A DNA stretch of 64,000 nt from Ophiodon elongatus (taxonomy: Eukaryota > Chordata > Actinopteri > Perciformes > Hexagrammidae). The notes under the pieces were generated by a model. The model worked only from the letters and a program-made list of their open reading frames with translations, searched no databases and had not been told where the DNA came from. The DNA lies in the NCBI GenBank assembly GCA_016806645.1, contig JACSYO010001581.1:1-64000 (forward strand). Reading direction: 5' to 3'. Position numbers and translations under genes: made by a program. Below, piece by piece: positions 26,888 through 35,217 of this stretch. Each line of letters opens with the position of its first letter. The first letter of the stretch is position 1.

Positions 26888-29375
26888 GAGTGGTCGTACA
26901 AACACAGGACTTTCAACCAGGAGACTCGTGTTAGAGACTGGTGTTGACTTATTTTGTTCCGTGTTTTTGTACATTTGTGACGTTTAACTTAGTTTACATA
27001 CTTACTGTATTTTAAGCCCAACAATGATGTTTTTCCTAAAGCTAACAAAGACGGTGTGTTGATTGTGGCTACCAGCCAGGTCTCAGCCAATCAGAAGGCA
27101 GAACTAGCTGTGCTAGCCAGTGTCTTTTAGTGTTCATTTTGAAATTTAAAATAATGTTAGAATTTCTTCTTTTCCTATTTTTCAAATATCCTCCACAATT
27201 AACAGTAAACTTTCAATGCTGATGAAAGTCAAGTCAAGACAAAGCCTTAAAGGCAAATCATTTAATATTAACTGAAACTCCGGACTGTTTGAAAGCTGGT
27301 CTTTTCAAAAACGATAGCAATTAAACAGTGTCTAAGAAAACATACTGATGTGTTCACACCGTGTTCAGAGCTGCAGAATGTCCACAGAGTCAAGCTGGAC
27401 ACAGCAGACCTTCCATGTATTCTAGGGCCTTAGATCCTTAACTTTTAATGAGATGTTCTTGTCCATTGTGAGGTGAACGCATCTGTGCTTTGGGTCTCCA
27501 CTCCCATTCTTCTCTAATTAACATGGCAGAGGCTCCCAGAAGGCCTCCACCTCTTCTACAGTTATGTCCATTGTCTCCTGACACTTTTCCATCTCTCCAT
27601 GCGGTCGTGTCCTTTACCTAATTATATCTGCAATTAATACCCTGCTCACTATTCTCTGCTTTCAGAGGAGCATAAAGGAACTAAAAGTCTAAAGACCCAC
27701 AATACAAGAATGTTGGTCAAATTAATAAATTACTGAAGAGTTTGCTATTCTTACATCCTCACGGATGAAGCTAAATAATGTTTGTGCGGCCATCACACCG
27801 AATGCACCTTGTAACATTGAGCAAAGGAAGGTGCAGCACATTCTCTGTCCCTCTAGAACCAGTCCTCTCATCTAGAACCAGTCCACTCATCCTCTCTGTC
27901 CCACTATAACCAGTCCTCTCAGCCTCTGTCCCATTATAACCAGTCCACTCATCTACCTCTCTGTCCCACTATAACCAGTCCACTTAGCCTCTCTGTCCCA
28001 CTATAACCAGTCCACTTAGCCTCTCTGTCCCACTATAACCAGTCCACTTAGCCTCTCTGTCCCACTATAACCAGTCCACTTAGCCTCTCTGTCCCACTAT
28101 AACCAGTCCACTTAGCCTCTCTGTCCCACTATAACCAGTGTGGCTTGAAAAGTAGTCAGGTACAATAATTGAGATAAAAAAAGTACTTGCGTAAGAAAAT
28201 GTAAAATTACTGAAGTTAAAAAAACAACAACAAGAGTAAATGTGAGTTATTACTTCCATCTCTGACATCCATGTTTGTTACCTTTTCTTTCAAAGATACC
28301 GCCATATTATTAAGCTCATAATTATGACTTGGATGATGACATTAAAAGGTATTCAAGTTCTGAAACTGGTAATTAGGATAACTCTCACATGACTTCAGTG
28401 TTGCATTATATTCAGATCATAATGTCTCTGGAGACATTATGATCTTTTTTGCTCATTATGTTTATTAGTCACTGTTAATTATTATCGGTACTCTTAGTGC
28501 TCATTCTTCAGTAAAGATGCTCAGATCCATATGTGAGAGGTTCACAGGGCTTCTCCCAAAGACTGGAAAAACTGCGTTGCCTTCCTCGTCCTCCTTCACT
28601 ACATGTATTTGTCATCAAAGCCCGACACAAGTGCTTTAAAGCAAGTACTGGGGGGTTGCCATAGCTACAAAGTCACCCCGTGGGCTTGGCCATCTATTGA
28701 GGTTTTCCATTCTCCTTCTCTGGCGAGATGAAAATTCACGTGGCCAAACTGTCGGAGCCAAGCTTTTATGACTTCAAAGCCAGGCGGAATCCACGGGAGC
28801 TCCGAGACCTTTGTCAGATGGCAATGTGCTGCATTCCTCAAGCCCTGTTGACATTCACAATTTGCCTCCCAGACCTTAGCAACAAGGACAATCAGACTGC
28901 TGCATTTTGAAAATACACACACTCATCTCACTCCTGGGCTTGAGCACATGAAGCCATTACGCAGAGAAAGAACAAATCCCCCTTAATTTAGCATTTGGTC
29001 CCAGTTCACTAAAGTGAATAGATGCTCAGTGACAGGCATCGCAACAGCTTTACTCTTCTTTTATGTATGCACTCATGTGGGGCTCGAACCCATTGCCTGA
29101 CTCAGACAAAGGCCCAGAGATGCAGGCTATTTTTAGGGTAACTACAAGGTGCAGGGCATGGATTTGCTCACATTAGGATGTTGATTCATCTGGCATGTTT
29201 GATGATCCACGTACGTGCTCAACGTAATGACTTCTCTTCTCCAGGTCATGGCTTCAAGTTTGGACCAATCATTGGAAAGCTCCTGAGTGAACTCACCCTG
29301 GGAGAAGTGCCCTCCTATGACCTTTCACCTTTTCGAATCAGACGCTTCCAGGATAAGACCAAATCAGCTTTGTAG
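2762..29375 (+). CDS. pipox: PIPOX, peroxisomal sarcosine oxidase / L-pipecolate oxidase; 7 of 8 expected exons, 5' partial
   Basis: The gene encodes an FAD enzyme of the monomeric sarcosine oxidase family that oxidises sarcosine and L-pipecolate in peroxisomes, releasing H2O2. Spliced exons are 2762-2910, 9862-10075, 13046-13228, 16042-16194, 20708-20857, 24256-24331 and 29245-29375. All introns are GT-AG and the joined frame is open for 351 codons plus TAG; human PIPOX is about 390 aa, so only the first exon (about 38 aa, with the GxGxxG dinucleotide fold) is missing. In order, the visible motifs are HTRGSSHGQTRIIRKAY (flavin/substrate region), VVITAGPW, NVCYWKEKIPGTY, HIYGLPSNEYPGLMK, ESCMYT (its Cys is the covalent flavin site in this family), LDRHPSHSNIVFGAGFSG and HGFK. 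The Lys and His of the K-x-x-x-H pair used for oxygen activation in bacterial sarcosine oxidase are both kept. The protein ends in SAL, an atypical PTS1. Its neighbour is convergent myo18a, as in human. Confidence 0.95.
4300..4708 (+). repeat. interspersed repeat, teleost type, ending AAGCTGAACTGTGACACC
   Basis: The segment has the purine-rich 'ggcaggaga...gggaagctgaa' style of a dispersed teleost element with internal direct duplication: 'agtggcaggagaga' and 'gggaagctgaac' each occur twice, near 4590-4618 and 4672-4700. A truncated second copy of its end is at 40210-40252. The family name is not known to me; both ends are approximate. Confidence 0.5.
5636..6096. repeat. possible interspersed repeat ('aggccgatactgactca' family)
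   Basis: The wording 'aataccaatatttttcc', 'aggccgatactgactcaa' and 'agctggatctagtatcggt' at the left and 'tggtgcatccctagtt' at the right resembles a dispersed teleost repeat I have seen in many introns. The family and exact limits are not certain. Confidence 0.4.
6146..6349 (+). mobile_element. LINE reverse-transcriptase fragment (CR1/L2-like)
   Basis: The + strand frame reads FKTATIVPVPKKSAVSSLND then YHPVALSPILIKC, the conserved 'ATIIPVPKK...NDYRPVALTPIIMKC' block of fish non-LTR retrotransposon reverse transcriptases (motif 1-2a region). It is a 5'- and 3'-truncated relic; no YxDD catalytic motif or endonuclease remains. Confidence 0.7.
6368..6440. repeat. perfect inverted repeat, 19-bp arms, 5-bp loop
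   Basis: TTTGCAGGCACCTCTTGTC (6378-6396) and its exact reverse complement (6402-6420) flank the loop CTGGT. An outer pair, CAACACAAGG (6368-6377) and CCTTGTGTTG (6431-6440), extends the stem with a 10-nt right-hand bulge. It sits just after the LINE fragment in pipox intron 2. Confidence 0.9.
7490..7730 (+). repeat. teleost interspersed repeat with 'gctggtggcactagaggaaaag' type core (copy 1)
   Basis: The copy contains 'ggggatcaccacatttta', 'gttgagatatttcactctga' and 'tggtggcactagaggaaaag', hallmark strings of a repeat very common in percomorph introns ('agaggaaaagtcaggggatc'). Other same-strand copies in the window are near 11760-12630, 24628-24935 and 47960-48130. The Repbase name is not known to me. 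Confidence 0.6.
7770..8380 (-). mobile_element. L1-type LINE reverse-transcriptase relic, interrupted
   Basis: Read on the - strand, pieces in two frames give LDSIELPKLSKDQATILDKP, ITSEEFR, VELYKHFWQLI, ISLFLKPDKDLTLTLSYRPI, SLINCDL, SSRPNRFHKGQTL, GCRKGFNEVNLTFLFITLEH and GHKTRMSTPSIT. These match the L1 order LPKLS-ITLEEL-VEFYK-ISLLLKP-SYRPISL-NQTGFIKGR-DAEKAFDRVNW-GTRQGCPLSP. The block GKSPGPDG is deleted and the frame shifts at that point. The catalytic YxDD region is absent and LINE sequence stops where another repeat begins. It is a dead fragment. Confidence 0.75.
9862..10075 (+). CDS. pipox: pipox exon 3
   Basis: The acceptor is CTCTCAG and the donor GTACAA. The first base completes the split Arg codon, then the frame reads QTGLLVMGPEDSQSYQLIKN and continues to ADRALKTVQ, ending in phase 0. 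It matches the QTGLLLLG segment of mammalian PIPOX and the linker leading to the substrate domain. The preceding intron is about 6.95 kb and full of repeats. Confidence 0.94.
10076..13045 (+). other. pipox: pipox intron 3
   Basis: AT-rich non-coding DNA with a 'tagtata' simple-repeat stretch near 11640-11740 and two parts of a teleost interspersed repeat (11760-11930 and 12530-12630). No exon or RNA gene is recognised. Confidence 0.8.
11760..12630 (+). repeat. teleost interspersed repeat, split copy (copy 2)
   Basis: The left part, 'gtccatgttcaccatcttag' and 'tttagcgtgttagcatgcta', and the right part, 'tggcctgatgatggcactag' and 'gtcaggggatcaccaaagtt', are the two halves of one teleost repeat. 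About 600 bp of unrelated sequence (roughly 11930-12530) lies between them, so this is either an insertion into the element or two separate fragments. Confidence 0.55.
13046..13228 (+). CDS. pipox: pipox exon 4
   Basis: The exon lies between a strong pyrimidine-rich acceptor (CTTTTCCCAG) and donor GTAATC. It is exactly 61 codons, phase 0 at both ends. It encodes GQFEKLGGVIRDNAKVTDI, then AKSVVITAGPWANRLL, matching human LGGIVRDGEKV and VITAGPW, the segment that closes the FAD domain. Confidence 0.94.
14614..14666. repeat. (AC)n microsatellite
   Basis: About 26 uninterrupted AC dinucleotides. ORFs reading TH or CV repeats here are artefacts. Confidence 0.98.
15310..15561 (+). repeat. SINE-like teleost interspersed repeat
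   Basis: The segment has the familiar strings 'tgtccttgggcaaggcactt', 'aaccccaaattgctcccgta', 'tgggcaggtggcaccttgca', 'gccatcagtgtgtgaatggg' and 'gactagaaaagcgctataca', ending in 'caatttaccattta'. This dispersed element is common in teleost introns. No protein is coded. Confidence 0.7.
15645..15698. repeat. (ACAG)n / (GGCA)n microsatellite
   Basis: Tetranucleotide tract of agac/acag units that shifts to ggca units and back. Confidence 0.95.
16042..16194 (+). CDS. pipox: pipox exon 5
   Basis: The acceptor is ACTATAG and the donor GTATGT; 51 codons, phase 0 at both ends. It encodes VVKLNVCYWKEKIPGTYNVK, FPCFL and HIYGLPSNEYPGLMK, close to human INVCYWREMVPGSY and HIYGLPTGEYPGLMK. The final Lys aligns with Lys265 of Bacillus sarcosine oxidase, the oxygen-activation residue. 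Confidence 0.94.
16195..20707 (+). other. pipox: pipox intron 5
   Basis: Non-coding DNA; the main feature is the CACGTG-bearing minisatellite at 19611-19925. A poly(T) run is at about 18267-18281. The 16690-17640 part ('agctagctaataatagctgg', 'tctttctccagaatcgca') looks like a dispersed teleost element but I cannot name it. Confidence 0.8.
19611..19925. repeat. minisatellite, 25-bp and 41-bp units, with six GTCACGTGA sites
   Basis: Units are built from 'gtgagtcgttagtatggtta' with either 'gtcac' or 'gtaat' joining them, and a longer form containing an inverted 'tgtgactcgttagtatgg' piece. GTCACGTGA occurs six times (near 19612, 19652, 19693, 19734, 19834, 19877). CACGTG is the canonical E-box of USF/MITF/TFE factors; here it may be merely a by-product of repeat expansion. 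Confidence 0.9.
20708..20857 (+). CDS. pipox: pipox exon 6 with flavin-attachment Cys
   Basis: The acceptor is TGTGCAG and the donor GTCAGT; 50 codons in phase 0. It starts ICYHIG, where the His aligns with His269 of bacterial sarcosine oxidase, and ends PEPAVVESCMYT. The CMYT Cys is the residue that carries the covalent 8-alpha flavin link in the monomeric sarcosine oxidase family. Confidence 0.94.
22456..22561. repeat. (GT)n microsatellite
   Basis: About 52 GT units with one GCGC interruption near 22477. Confidence 0.98.
22562..22720 (+). repeat. interspersed repeat linked to the GT tract
   Basis: The strings 'gaggacattttggctggtcc', 'tcactttgggacagacctta' and 'gttcagacctggttttaggt' directly after a GT tract form a common teleost dispersed unit, in which the microsatellite is part of the element. 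Confidence 0.5.
23063..23092. repeat. (ATAC)n microsatellite
   Basis: Seven or so consecutive CATA/ATAC tetranucleotides. Confidence 0.95.
23610..23693. repeat. (GT)n microsatellite
   Basis: About 41 GT units with a single GC variant. Several CV- and TH-repeat ORFs on both strands here are artefacts. Confidence 0.98.
24256..24331 (+). CDS. pipox: pipox exon 7
   Basis: A short exon with acceptor ATGCAG and donor GTACGT. It reads LTPDQDFVLDRHPSHSNIVF and on to GAGFSG, ending one base into a Gly codon. It matches human TPDEQFILDRHP and GAGFSG. It is too short to stand out on ORF length but the match is unambiguous. Confidence 0.93.
24628..24935 (+). repeat. teleost interspersed repeat (copy 3)
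   Basis: It contains 'agagtctacagccacgctaa', 'agctctgtgaggctggactt', 'tttagtgcattagcattcta' and 'cgtaaaccaaagacaaat', then 'gaattcatcctctgggtacc' and 'atgaatgtcaagtgg'. This is the left half of the family seen at 7490, 11760 and 47960, on the same strand. Confidence 0.65.
26844..26885. repeat. (AC)n microsatellite
   Basis: About 21 AC units. Confidence 0.97.
27846..28139. repeat. minisatellite, 32-bp unit
   Basis: Units of the type 'ctctctgtcccactataacc' plus 'agtccacttagc'. About six near-identical copies occupy 27959-28139, with about three degenerate copies to the left ('ctagaaccagtcc'). The low divergence at the right suggests recent expansion there. Confidence 0.92.
28147..28268 (-). 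repeat. possible interspersed repeat fragment ('acttccatctctg' end)
   Basis: The stretch 'aaaaaaagtacttgcgtaag', 'aaaattactgaagtta' and 'ttattacttccatctctga' resembles a dispersed teleost sequence; a related 'cgttactctttacgcaagta' is at about 38830. Weakly supported. Confidence 0.35.
28414..28445. repeat. perfect inverted repeat, 15-bp arms, 2-bp loop
   Basis: AGATCATAATGTCTC and its exact reverse complement GAGACATTATGATCT are separated by TG. It is in pipox intron 7. Confidence 0.9.
29245..29375 (+). CDS. pipox: pipox last coding exon
   Basis: The acceptor is TTCTCCAG. It completes the split Gly and reads HGFKFGPIIGKLLSELTLG, then PSYDLSPFRIRRFQDKTKSAL and TAG. Human ends in KAHL. The last three residues, SAL, keep the Ser and Leu of a type 1 peroxisomal targeting signal but have Ala in place of the usual basic residue. 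No AATAAA or ATTAAA hexamer is seen in the following 1.2 kb, so the 3'UTR end is not located. Confidence 0.94.
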
Positions 29376-29632
29376 AGCTGGGGCTGGATACTCTGGGCAT
29401 CAACCAATCACCAGAAGTCTTATCTAATTGTGGCTGTAGTATGATTTGAGATTGTCATGGTAATTTAGACCCATGTTGTTAAGCATAATCACACAATCAT
29501 GTAGGCCTATGTTTTGCCTGCTGCTTTATTTGATGTCGATGTTGACGCAGCGTAATCAGCTGTTTAAGTCAGTGTACATACATGCAGTTACATCACCGAC
29601 TTAGAGTCCACTCTCTGCAGTAGTCCGATTTC

Positions 29633-29790
29633 TTAAAGGAATAGTTCAACATTTTGGGAACCAGGTTGATTTGCTCTCTAGTGTCTATATTGGGAATGTA
29701 AAGCTCCAGCCAGGAGGCGATTAGCTTAACTTAGTTTAGCATAAGACTGGAAGCACAGGGATAAGGCGACAATAGCTAGTCTCTGTGCAA
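29633..29790 (+). repeat. teleost interspersed repeat end ('aaaggaatagttcaacattttggga')-type, direct copy
   Basis: It starts 'aaaggaatagttcaacattt' and continues 'agctccagccaggaggcgat', 'tagcttaacttagtttagca' and 'taagactggaagcacaggga', a very common dispersed sequence in fish genomes. It lies in or just after the pipox 3'UTR. Confidence 0.65.
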
Positions 29791-30179
29791 TGTTTTTTTT
29801 TTTATCTGCCTGCGAGCACTTTTAAATTGTAACTCAAAGTCGACCAGCTCACTTTAAAAGCAACAGGAACGAAGCAAGTTAGCACCAAGCTGCTAACTCA
29901 AAGTGAAGAACGCACTGGAGCGACTGGTTTCCCTCCAATCTGCTCAGTTAGGAATGCATCTTTTGACAGCGGATCCAAACTTTCCCAGACGGGCTCCTTC
30001 ACCACTGATGGAGCCACCAGCTAACAAAGTCCTCCATGGACTCAGTAATATAACTGGGCATAGCATAGCATAGCAGACCTGCCCAATATGAACTTATTAT
30101 GAATCCTAATGCTTATTTGCGTATCAGTGAGGTGCTAGGATTGTCCGTGCTCGCACTGGGTACCACTAACCCGACTTGT

Positions 30180-30300
30180 TCAGGTCCTTTGTTCCAGTCT
30201 GTATCTTCATATTTACCATACAGACATGAGTGGTAGAAATCTTCTCATCTAACTCTGGGCAAGAGAGCAAATAAGTTCATCTACCAAAATGAAACCTGGT
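30180..30300 (-). repeat. same teleost repeat, inverted copy
   Basis: Reverse-complemented, the strings read 'cattttggtagatgaactta', 'tttgctctcttgcccagagt', 'tagatgagaagatttctacc' and 'catgtctgtatggtaaatat', the usual 5' portion of the family at 29633, in the opposite direction about 400 bp away. Confidence 0.65.
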
Positions 30301-30639
30301 TTCTGTAAGTGGTACAGGAACCCGACTAGATTTCTCCTGGAGAAACACATATTCACATAACAGGGTTTCTAATCAACTTTAACGTGTATGCATGTGCATG
30401 GCAAATACTTTATTATCGCTATGATGGCAGGGCAGCAGAATGAAAGGAGAGATCATATTACATTACACTGAGATGTCCAAAGTGAAAGACAGGAAGTCCA
30501 TTCAACCATGTGGGTACGATCCAAAAAGTGCAAGAATCATGCAAATACTTTGTCAAATATGCTGATCTAGTTTGAGTGGTCCATTTAGAGACAGTAAGAG
30601 AAAGAAGGGTGTTTTTGATGGTTTTATTTTATGGGCAAT

Positions 30640-30905
30640 GGTGCTGTCTGAACAGAAGCCTTTCTGAGGAGCTCGTTCCACCTTTGTGAAGCCAAGACAG
30701 CAAACAGTGGAGACTTTGTTGAGCAGTAGAGGGACCCCATCATAGTGATGGAGTAGCAAGCGGACAGGGGTGTATGTTTTTAACCAAGTCCTGGATGTGT
30801 GGCCTGAGCCATTCACAGCATGTTAGGCAAGTACCAGTGTCTTGAACCGGATACAGGTATCCAGTGGGAGCCGGTGCAGTGTGTGGAGGACCGGGGTCGT
30901 GTGGG
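30640..30905. repeat. possible LINE-derived dispersed repeat
   Basis: The strings 'tttgttgagcagtagaggga', 'ccatcatagtgatggagtag', 'tgagccattcacagcatgtt', 'taccagtgtcttgaaccgga' and 'gtgtgggagaactgcagcaa' resemble the 3' region of a widespread teleost non-LTR element. Family not determined. Confidence 0.45.
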
Positions 30906-31766
30906 AGAACTGCAGCAATGCACTTTTCTTACATTTGAAGATGGACTAAAGAAACTTATTCTGGCTGAAGAAAGTAGCTTCTAAATAAGTCTGTTTCCAA
31001 AAGTGAGCTTTTGAATCTTTGTCAATTTTACACAATGTATCAATATTTTCACAAGAAAAAGCTGTGCTATTTCTATAGAAATCTTCCCTCTCAGTGCATG
31101 AAAATGTTATGAACGATGATATCCTGCTTAAATGATTTCTCAGAGTAACCTGGTTTCTTGTGTTCATTTACACTCGCTGTATTACTGAGGCAGACACCTT
31201 TCCTTAACAGTAGTGAAACATGTGAACACAGGTGTGATGCTGTCCTGTTACCAGAGAGCAGTCTACCTGAGCTGCATACGGAGCTACACAGCTGCAGTCC
31301 TCTTAAGCAACAAGAACCGTATGCAGTGAACCAGGAACAAACTAATACTGCCTTGATTTGACCAAAGAACCAACATCGACAACTAGAGTCTAGCATTTTT
31401 GTGCAATTGTAAATTCACCCATCTGTGATGAATAGTAGTGAAAAAAAGCTATAATCTTATTGGCTTGTATGATTTCATGCATCAGTAAATTTCCCTCTAG
31501 CTGCCTTCCCAGCATTCCCCATTTTGCCAACTAAGTACATGGTTAAAAAGACATCAGCCGTCGAGCCATTTGTCTATGTGAAGCCAGCTGCGTGCTCAGG
31601 CTTCAGAGGTGGCCCATTGCCTGGATCCATTTCTCCATGTACCGGTAAACATTTTAATCACTAATCAGACGGCCTATTACAATGGATGCCAACCACGGCC
31701 ATCAGTGGGAATGGTAAAATTATGCAGAGATCAGCGAGCCATTTGCTCGGATAGCACAGGGCCATT

Positions 31767-31814
31767 ATGCAAATTGCAAGAATTAGAAGTACATTAAAAC
31801 ATGCAAATGCAAAT
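31767..31814 (+). promoter_or_regulatory. cluster of three ATGCAAAT octamers
   Basis: ATGCAAAT occurs at 31767-31774, 31801-31808 and 31807-31814, the last two overlapping by two bases. ATGCAAAT is the POU-domain (Oct) binding octamer. It sits in a non-repetitive block (about 31500-31900) rich in TAAT-type sites. Regulatory function is inference. Confidence 0.3.
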
Positions 31815-33428
31815 ATTCCACCACCAATAATCATCAAGTGGGGCCAACTGGAACACCTATCTGAAACATTGCGTCGCTTGTAAAATCCCAGAAAGCCTTG
31901 AAAAAACATGTGAAACTTTTTTATGCACGAGTCTCTAACACTCATAATTGGTAATTAATTGCTTATTATCTTATGATACCAGCCCAGAGTCCACACTGTA
32001 GCTCAGTAGCTAGTGGAAGCATTGCAGAGGGCAGAACAACGTGCACGGATCGCATGTGCGCGGTGCTCTGAAAGCACAGGTTAGCAAGAAGAACTCCTCA
32101 TTAAAGCTGCATTCATCAATGTTAATAATGCCAATATGTGCAATGTGAAAATGGTAGCTTGTAGCAATGGTGACGAACCCACAGTTTCCCTCAGCTCTAC
32201 GGAGCATTTTAGCAGCTTGCAGCTCATTGTTTTGGTTGTCCAACCGGTCAACCTGCCCCCATCAACCTTGTTTCCCACAGCTGTAACAAAGCTCTGATAA
32301 ACCCACCGTGCTCCACCTGCTCAGCACAGAGCCCACAGACACAGTTAGAGACGAGCTGGTGAACGAAGAGGAGCATTTACATAGAAGCTAAAGAGTCGAA
32401 TGTTTTTCTTTGGACTGACATTCATCAGGTGGAGACAAGCACAACTCACAATTAATGCTAATGTTGCTCTGTGTCTGCTGGGTGTAAAAACAATGTTTTG
32501 CAAACATGCACATCATCTTTGTACGTTGAAAGTGTGTTTACTCACCGTGCTGGTCTCCAAAGGTGTCAAAATCAATGCAGCTTTAAGTTCCAGATGTACA
32601 TATAAAAAGAACAACAGATAATTCAAGCAAACACATGTCAAAACTGAGGTGAAGAAAATAGGACAAAGCTCTCACTTTCAGTGGCAGTAGAGCCAGAAAG
32701 TCAGTTTGCTCAAAGCTTATTCAAATAAGATGTAACTGATGCTGAGCAGCATCCACCATGCCGGAGCGTCTTCCCCAAGACTCTCTTGAGCATTTAGTTT
32801 TAAAGATCCTTACGCGGCGACCTGACCGACAGGACTTCTTTTCTGATTTATTTTTATTTATTTATTTGATATATTTGCATTACTTCTGTTTGAAAAATAT
32901 ACATAATGGTGCTGTTATTTATTTAGGGGTGGAGGAAAATAACAATTAATGTAAGATTTGAGATTCTTATCTTCTAGGATTCTGAATAATTTTTTGTACG
33001 AAGGAACAGATATTGCATTTGAATATGAAAATCTAAATTTGATTGTGAAAAAAGAAACAAGCAATGCCACGGCTGTCTGTCTCACGCTCACTAAATGCAG
33101 CACATGACGGGAGTCACATAGCGCCACTTTAATTAATTGAAAATGAAACGAGGAATCAATTAACAACAACCGTAATGATGCCAGAGAACTCGTGTCCTAA
33201 CAGCTAGCGTTGCACTACGTCTAAAAACAAACCAGGTACCTGTGAGCTCCTCATTAGCCCGGAGATATAACCACTTCAGCGACGCTGAGTAGTACCTGCT
33301 GTCTCCTGACGTTTGTACTCTTGAAACAGAAGCACAGGTTTTATATTGTGAGATTTACTGTGAATAGAACTGTCGGCTCCATGGGGATCTCCCTCCAGCC
33401 TGCTGACCCTTTATTGAGGTTTTTGTAG

Positions 33429-33467
33429 TGAAATGAGGAGGTATCGTGGAGATACCTCCTCATTTCA
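33429..33467. repeat. perfect inverted repeat, 17-bp arms, 5-bp loop
   Basis: TGAAATGAGGAGGTATC and its exact reverse complement flank GTGGA. It is in the intergenic region. Confidence 0.9.
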
Positions 33468-35217
33468 GCTCCACCTCTATGATTCATCATTTATGAAATT
33501 GGCAAAGTTTCTGAGAAATTAAAAGCCTACCAATTTTACTGATGTAGCAGGCAGCATTTTAATTTTTTAACCGAATTTGAATCGAATTGTGACGCATGAA
33601 TCAGTTTTAAAAGGCTTTCAAATGTCCTCAGTGTAAGTCAAACTCATGACACTGAGTCAACATTGTGAGATACTGATCAACATTTTATTTTTGAGTTAAA
33701 ATGTAATATCATGAAGTGAGGTTAAATTGATGAGCTGTCCTGAGATGAACGAGGCAATATTTTGACTTCGATCATCATTTTGAATAACCATGAGTGTTGC
33801 TGTATAACCCACATGTATCAGAGACAGTGCTGCAGCTGCCTTCCTGAACCCTGTGATATCACAGCAGGATACAGAGGAGTACCTGTGGTTAGCTAAAGAT
33901 TGTCCCAGAGGAGGTGAAGCCATCCGTAGAACCACTGCTGCTGTGACATTGGAATGAAGGAAGGAGGAAAACACACACACAGTGAGACCGAGAATGACAG
34001 CAGAAGTATTTTCCACTTGGCCAAGCTTACAGTTCTTTCTCTCTCGCTGCTGTCATGGAGGTTTCAAGGGAACGCAAGCTTGAGATCATAAGTGACATTT
34101 TCCCAGAATGCAAACAGAGTTGAAGCAGTGATGAATATTTACAGGGGCAGCGGGAACCCGAAGGTGTCTCTGGATGAGACCGCTTCCAGGCTCATACTGG
34201 GACAGGTTGGAGCTGGGCAGCTGCCACTGGTCACTGGGTGTGTACTGGGAGATGCATGCATAAATACATTTACATTGATGCATTGCACAAGAGTTGGCTC
34301 AGCTCCCTGAAGTGTACTATAATGTGTTAGCTCTAGGAGGCCATGTTTGGTTTGTCTGAAAGGTTAAAACTGCAGCTGTGTTTCATGGGACCGGGTTAAT
34401 GCTTCTCTAATGGGTTCATACATGTCTTCATTCCCCCTGAGAATCACGAAGACTGAGCGACAGTCTATGGTGCATGCCAATATCGGCAATCCTGCAAATT
34501 CATCAACAAAATGTTGTATGCAATGGCGTGTACATCCTACATTGTTTCCTAACAACATGCGAGCGGCTGACTGCAACATCAGACGCTGTCTGACCACACT
34601 GAACCTTTGCTAAACCTATTCTATTTTAACTTTATTCATCACAAACTTTGTGAATATCTGGGTTTCCCCATTCCACAGTAACGAGGGGAAATAATACGTC
34701 TTGAACTTTTTTGGAAACAGTTATATATTCCTTATATAGTGTACAGTGAGGAACTACAAAATACAAGTCTTCTCCTACTTGTTAACCATTGGCCCCACCC
34801 CCACAATAAAAACTACTAGAATCAGAAAATAGCTACAAAATGAAAACATGAGAAGGATAAACCAATCAACTCTAATTAGCTCATGTAGACAGTCTGTGTG
34901 CATGGACCCATAACACTTCAATCCAACCCAATCTGAGAAATATATACACCAATTCAACAAAGTCACTTTAGTTCAATATCCTCTGGCATAGATATTGACT
35001 TCATCTCCTTCCATCACATACTCTGCAATTTCAAACCACCTTAGCTGCACATAATGAACTTGTTAGCCATGTGTTTGGTTGGTACATAGCATGGACCAGC
35101 ACCACATAACGAGGCTTTTAGACAGATACAAACACATTTACAGGAAAACATATAAACCTAATGAGAAGCATCCAATAATCCCAGACAATGTCTGATCTCT
35201 CTATTCAAATGTTGCAC

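Larger units (their letters stand above)
24332..29244 (+). other. pipox: pipox intron 7
   Basis: It holds a teleost repeat copy, a CA tract, a 32-bp minisatellite, a short hairpin at 28414-28445 and, at about 28660-28990, a non-repetitive balanced-composition block that could be regulatory but has no recognised motif set. No exon is seen. Confidence 0.8.

Noticed and set aside
28728..28910. 60-codon + strand ORF in pipox intron 7
   Set aside because: No similarity recognised; the same block is open on the other strand. It is more likely non-coding, possibly regulatory.
29060..29130. tRNA-like sequence on the - strand with a B-box-like GGGTTCGAGCCCC
   Set aside because: The T-arm has a mismatched outer pair, and I cannot build a cloverleaf with a D arm and anticodon stem. 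It is at most a tRNA-derived fossil.
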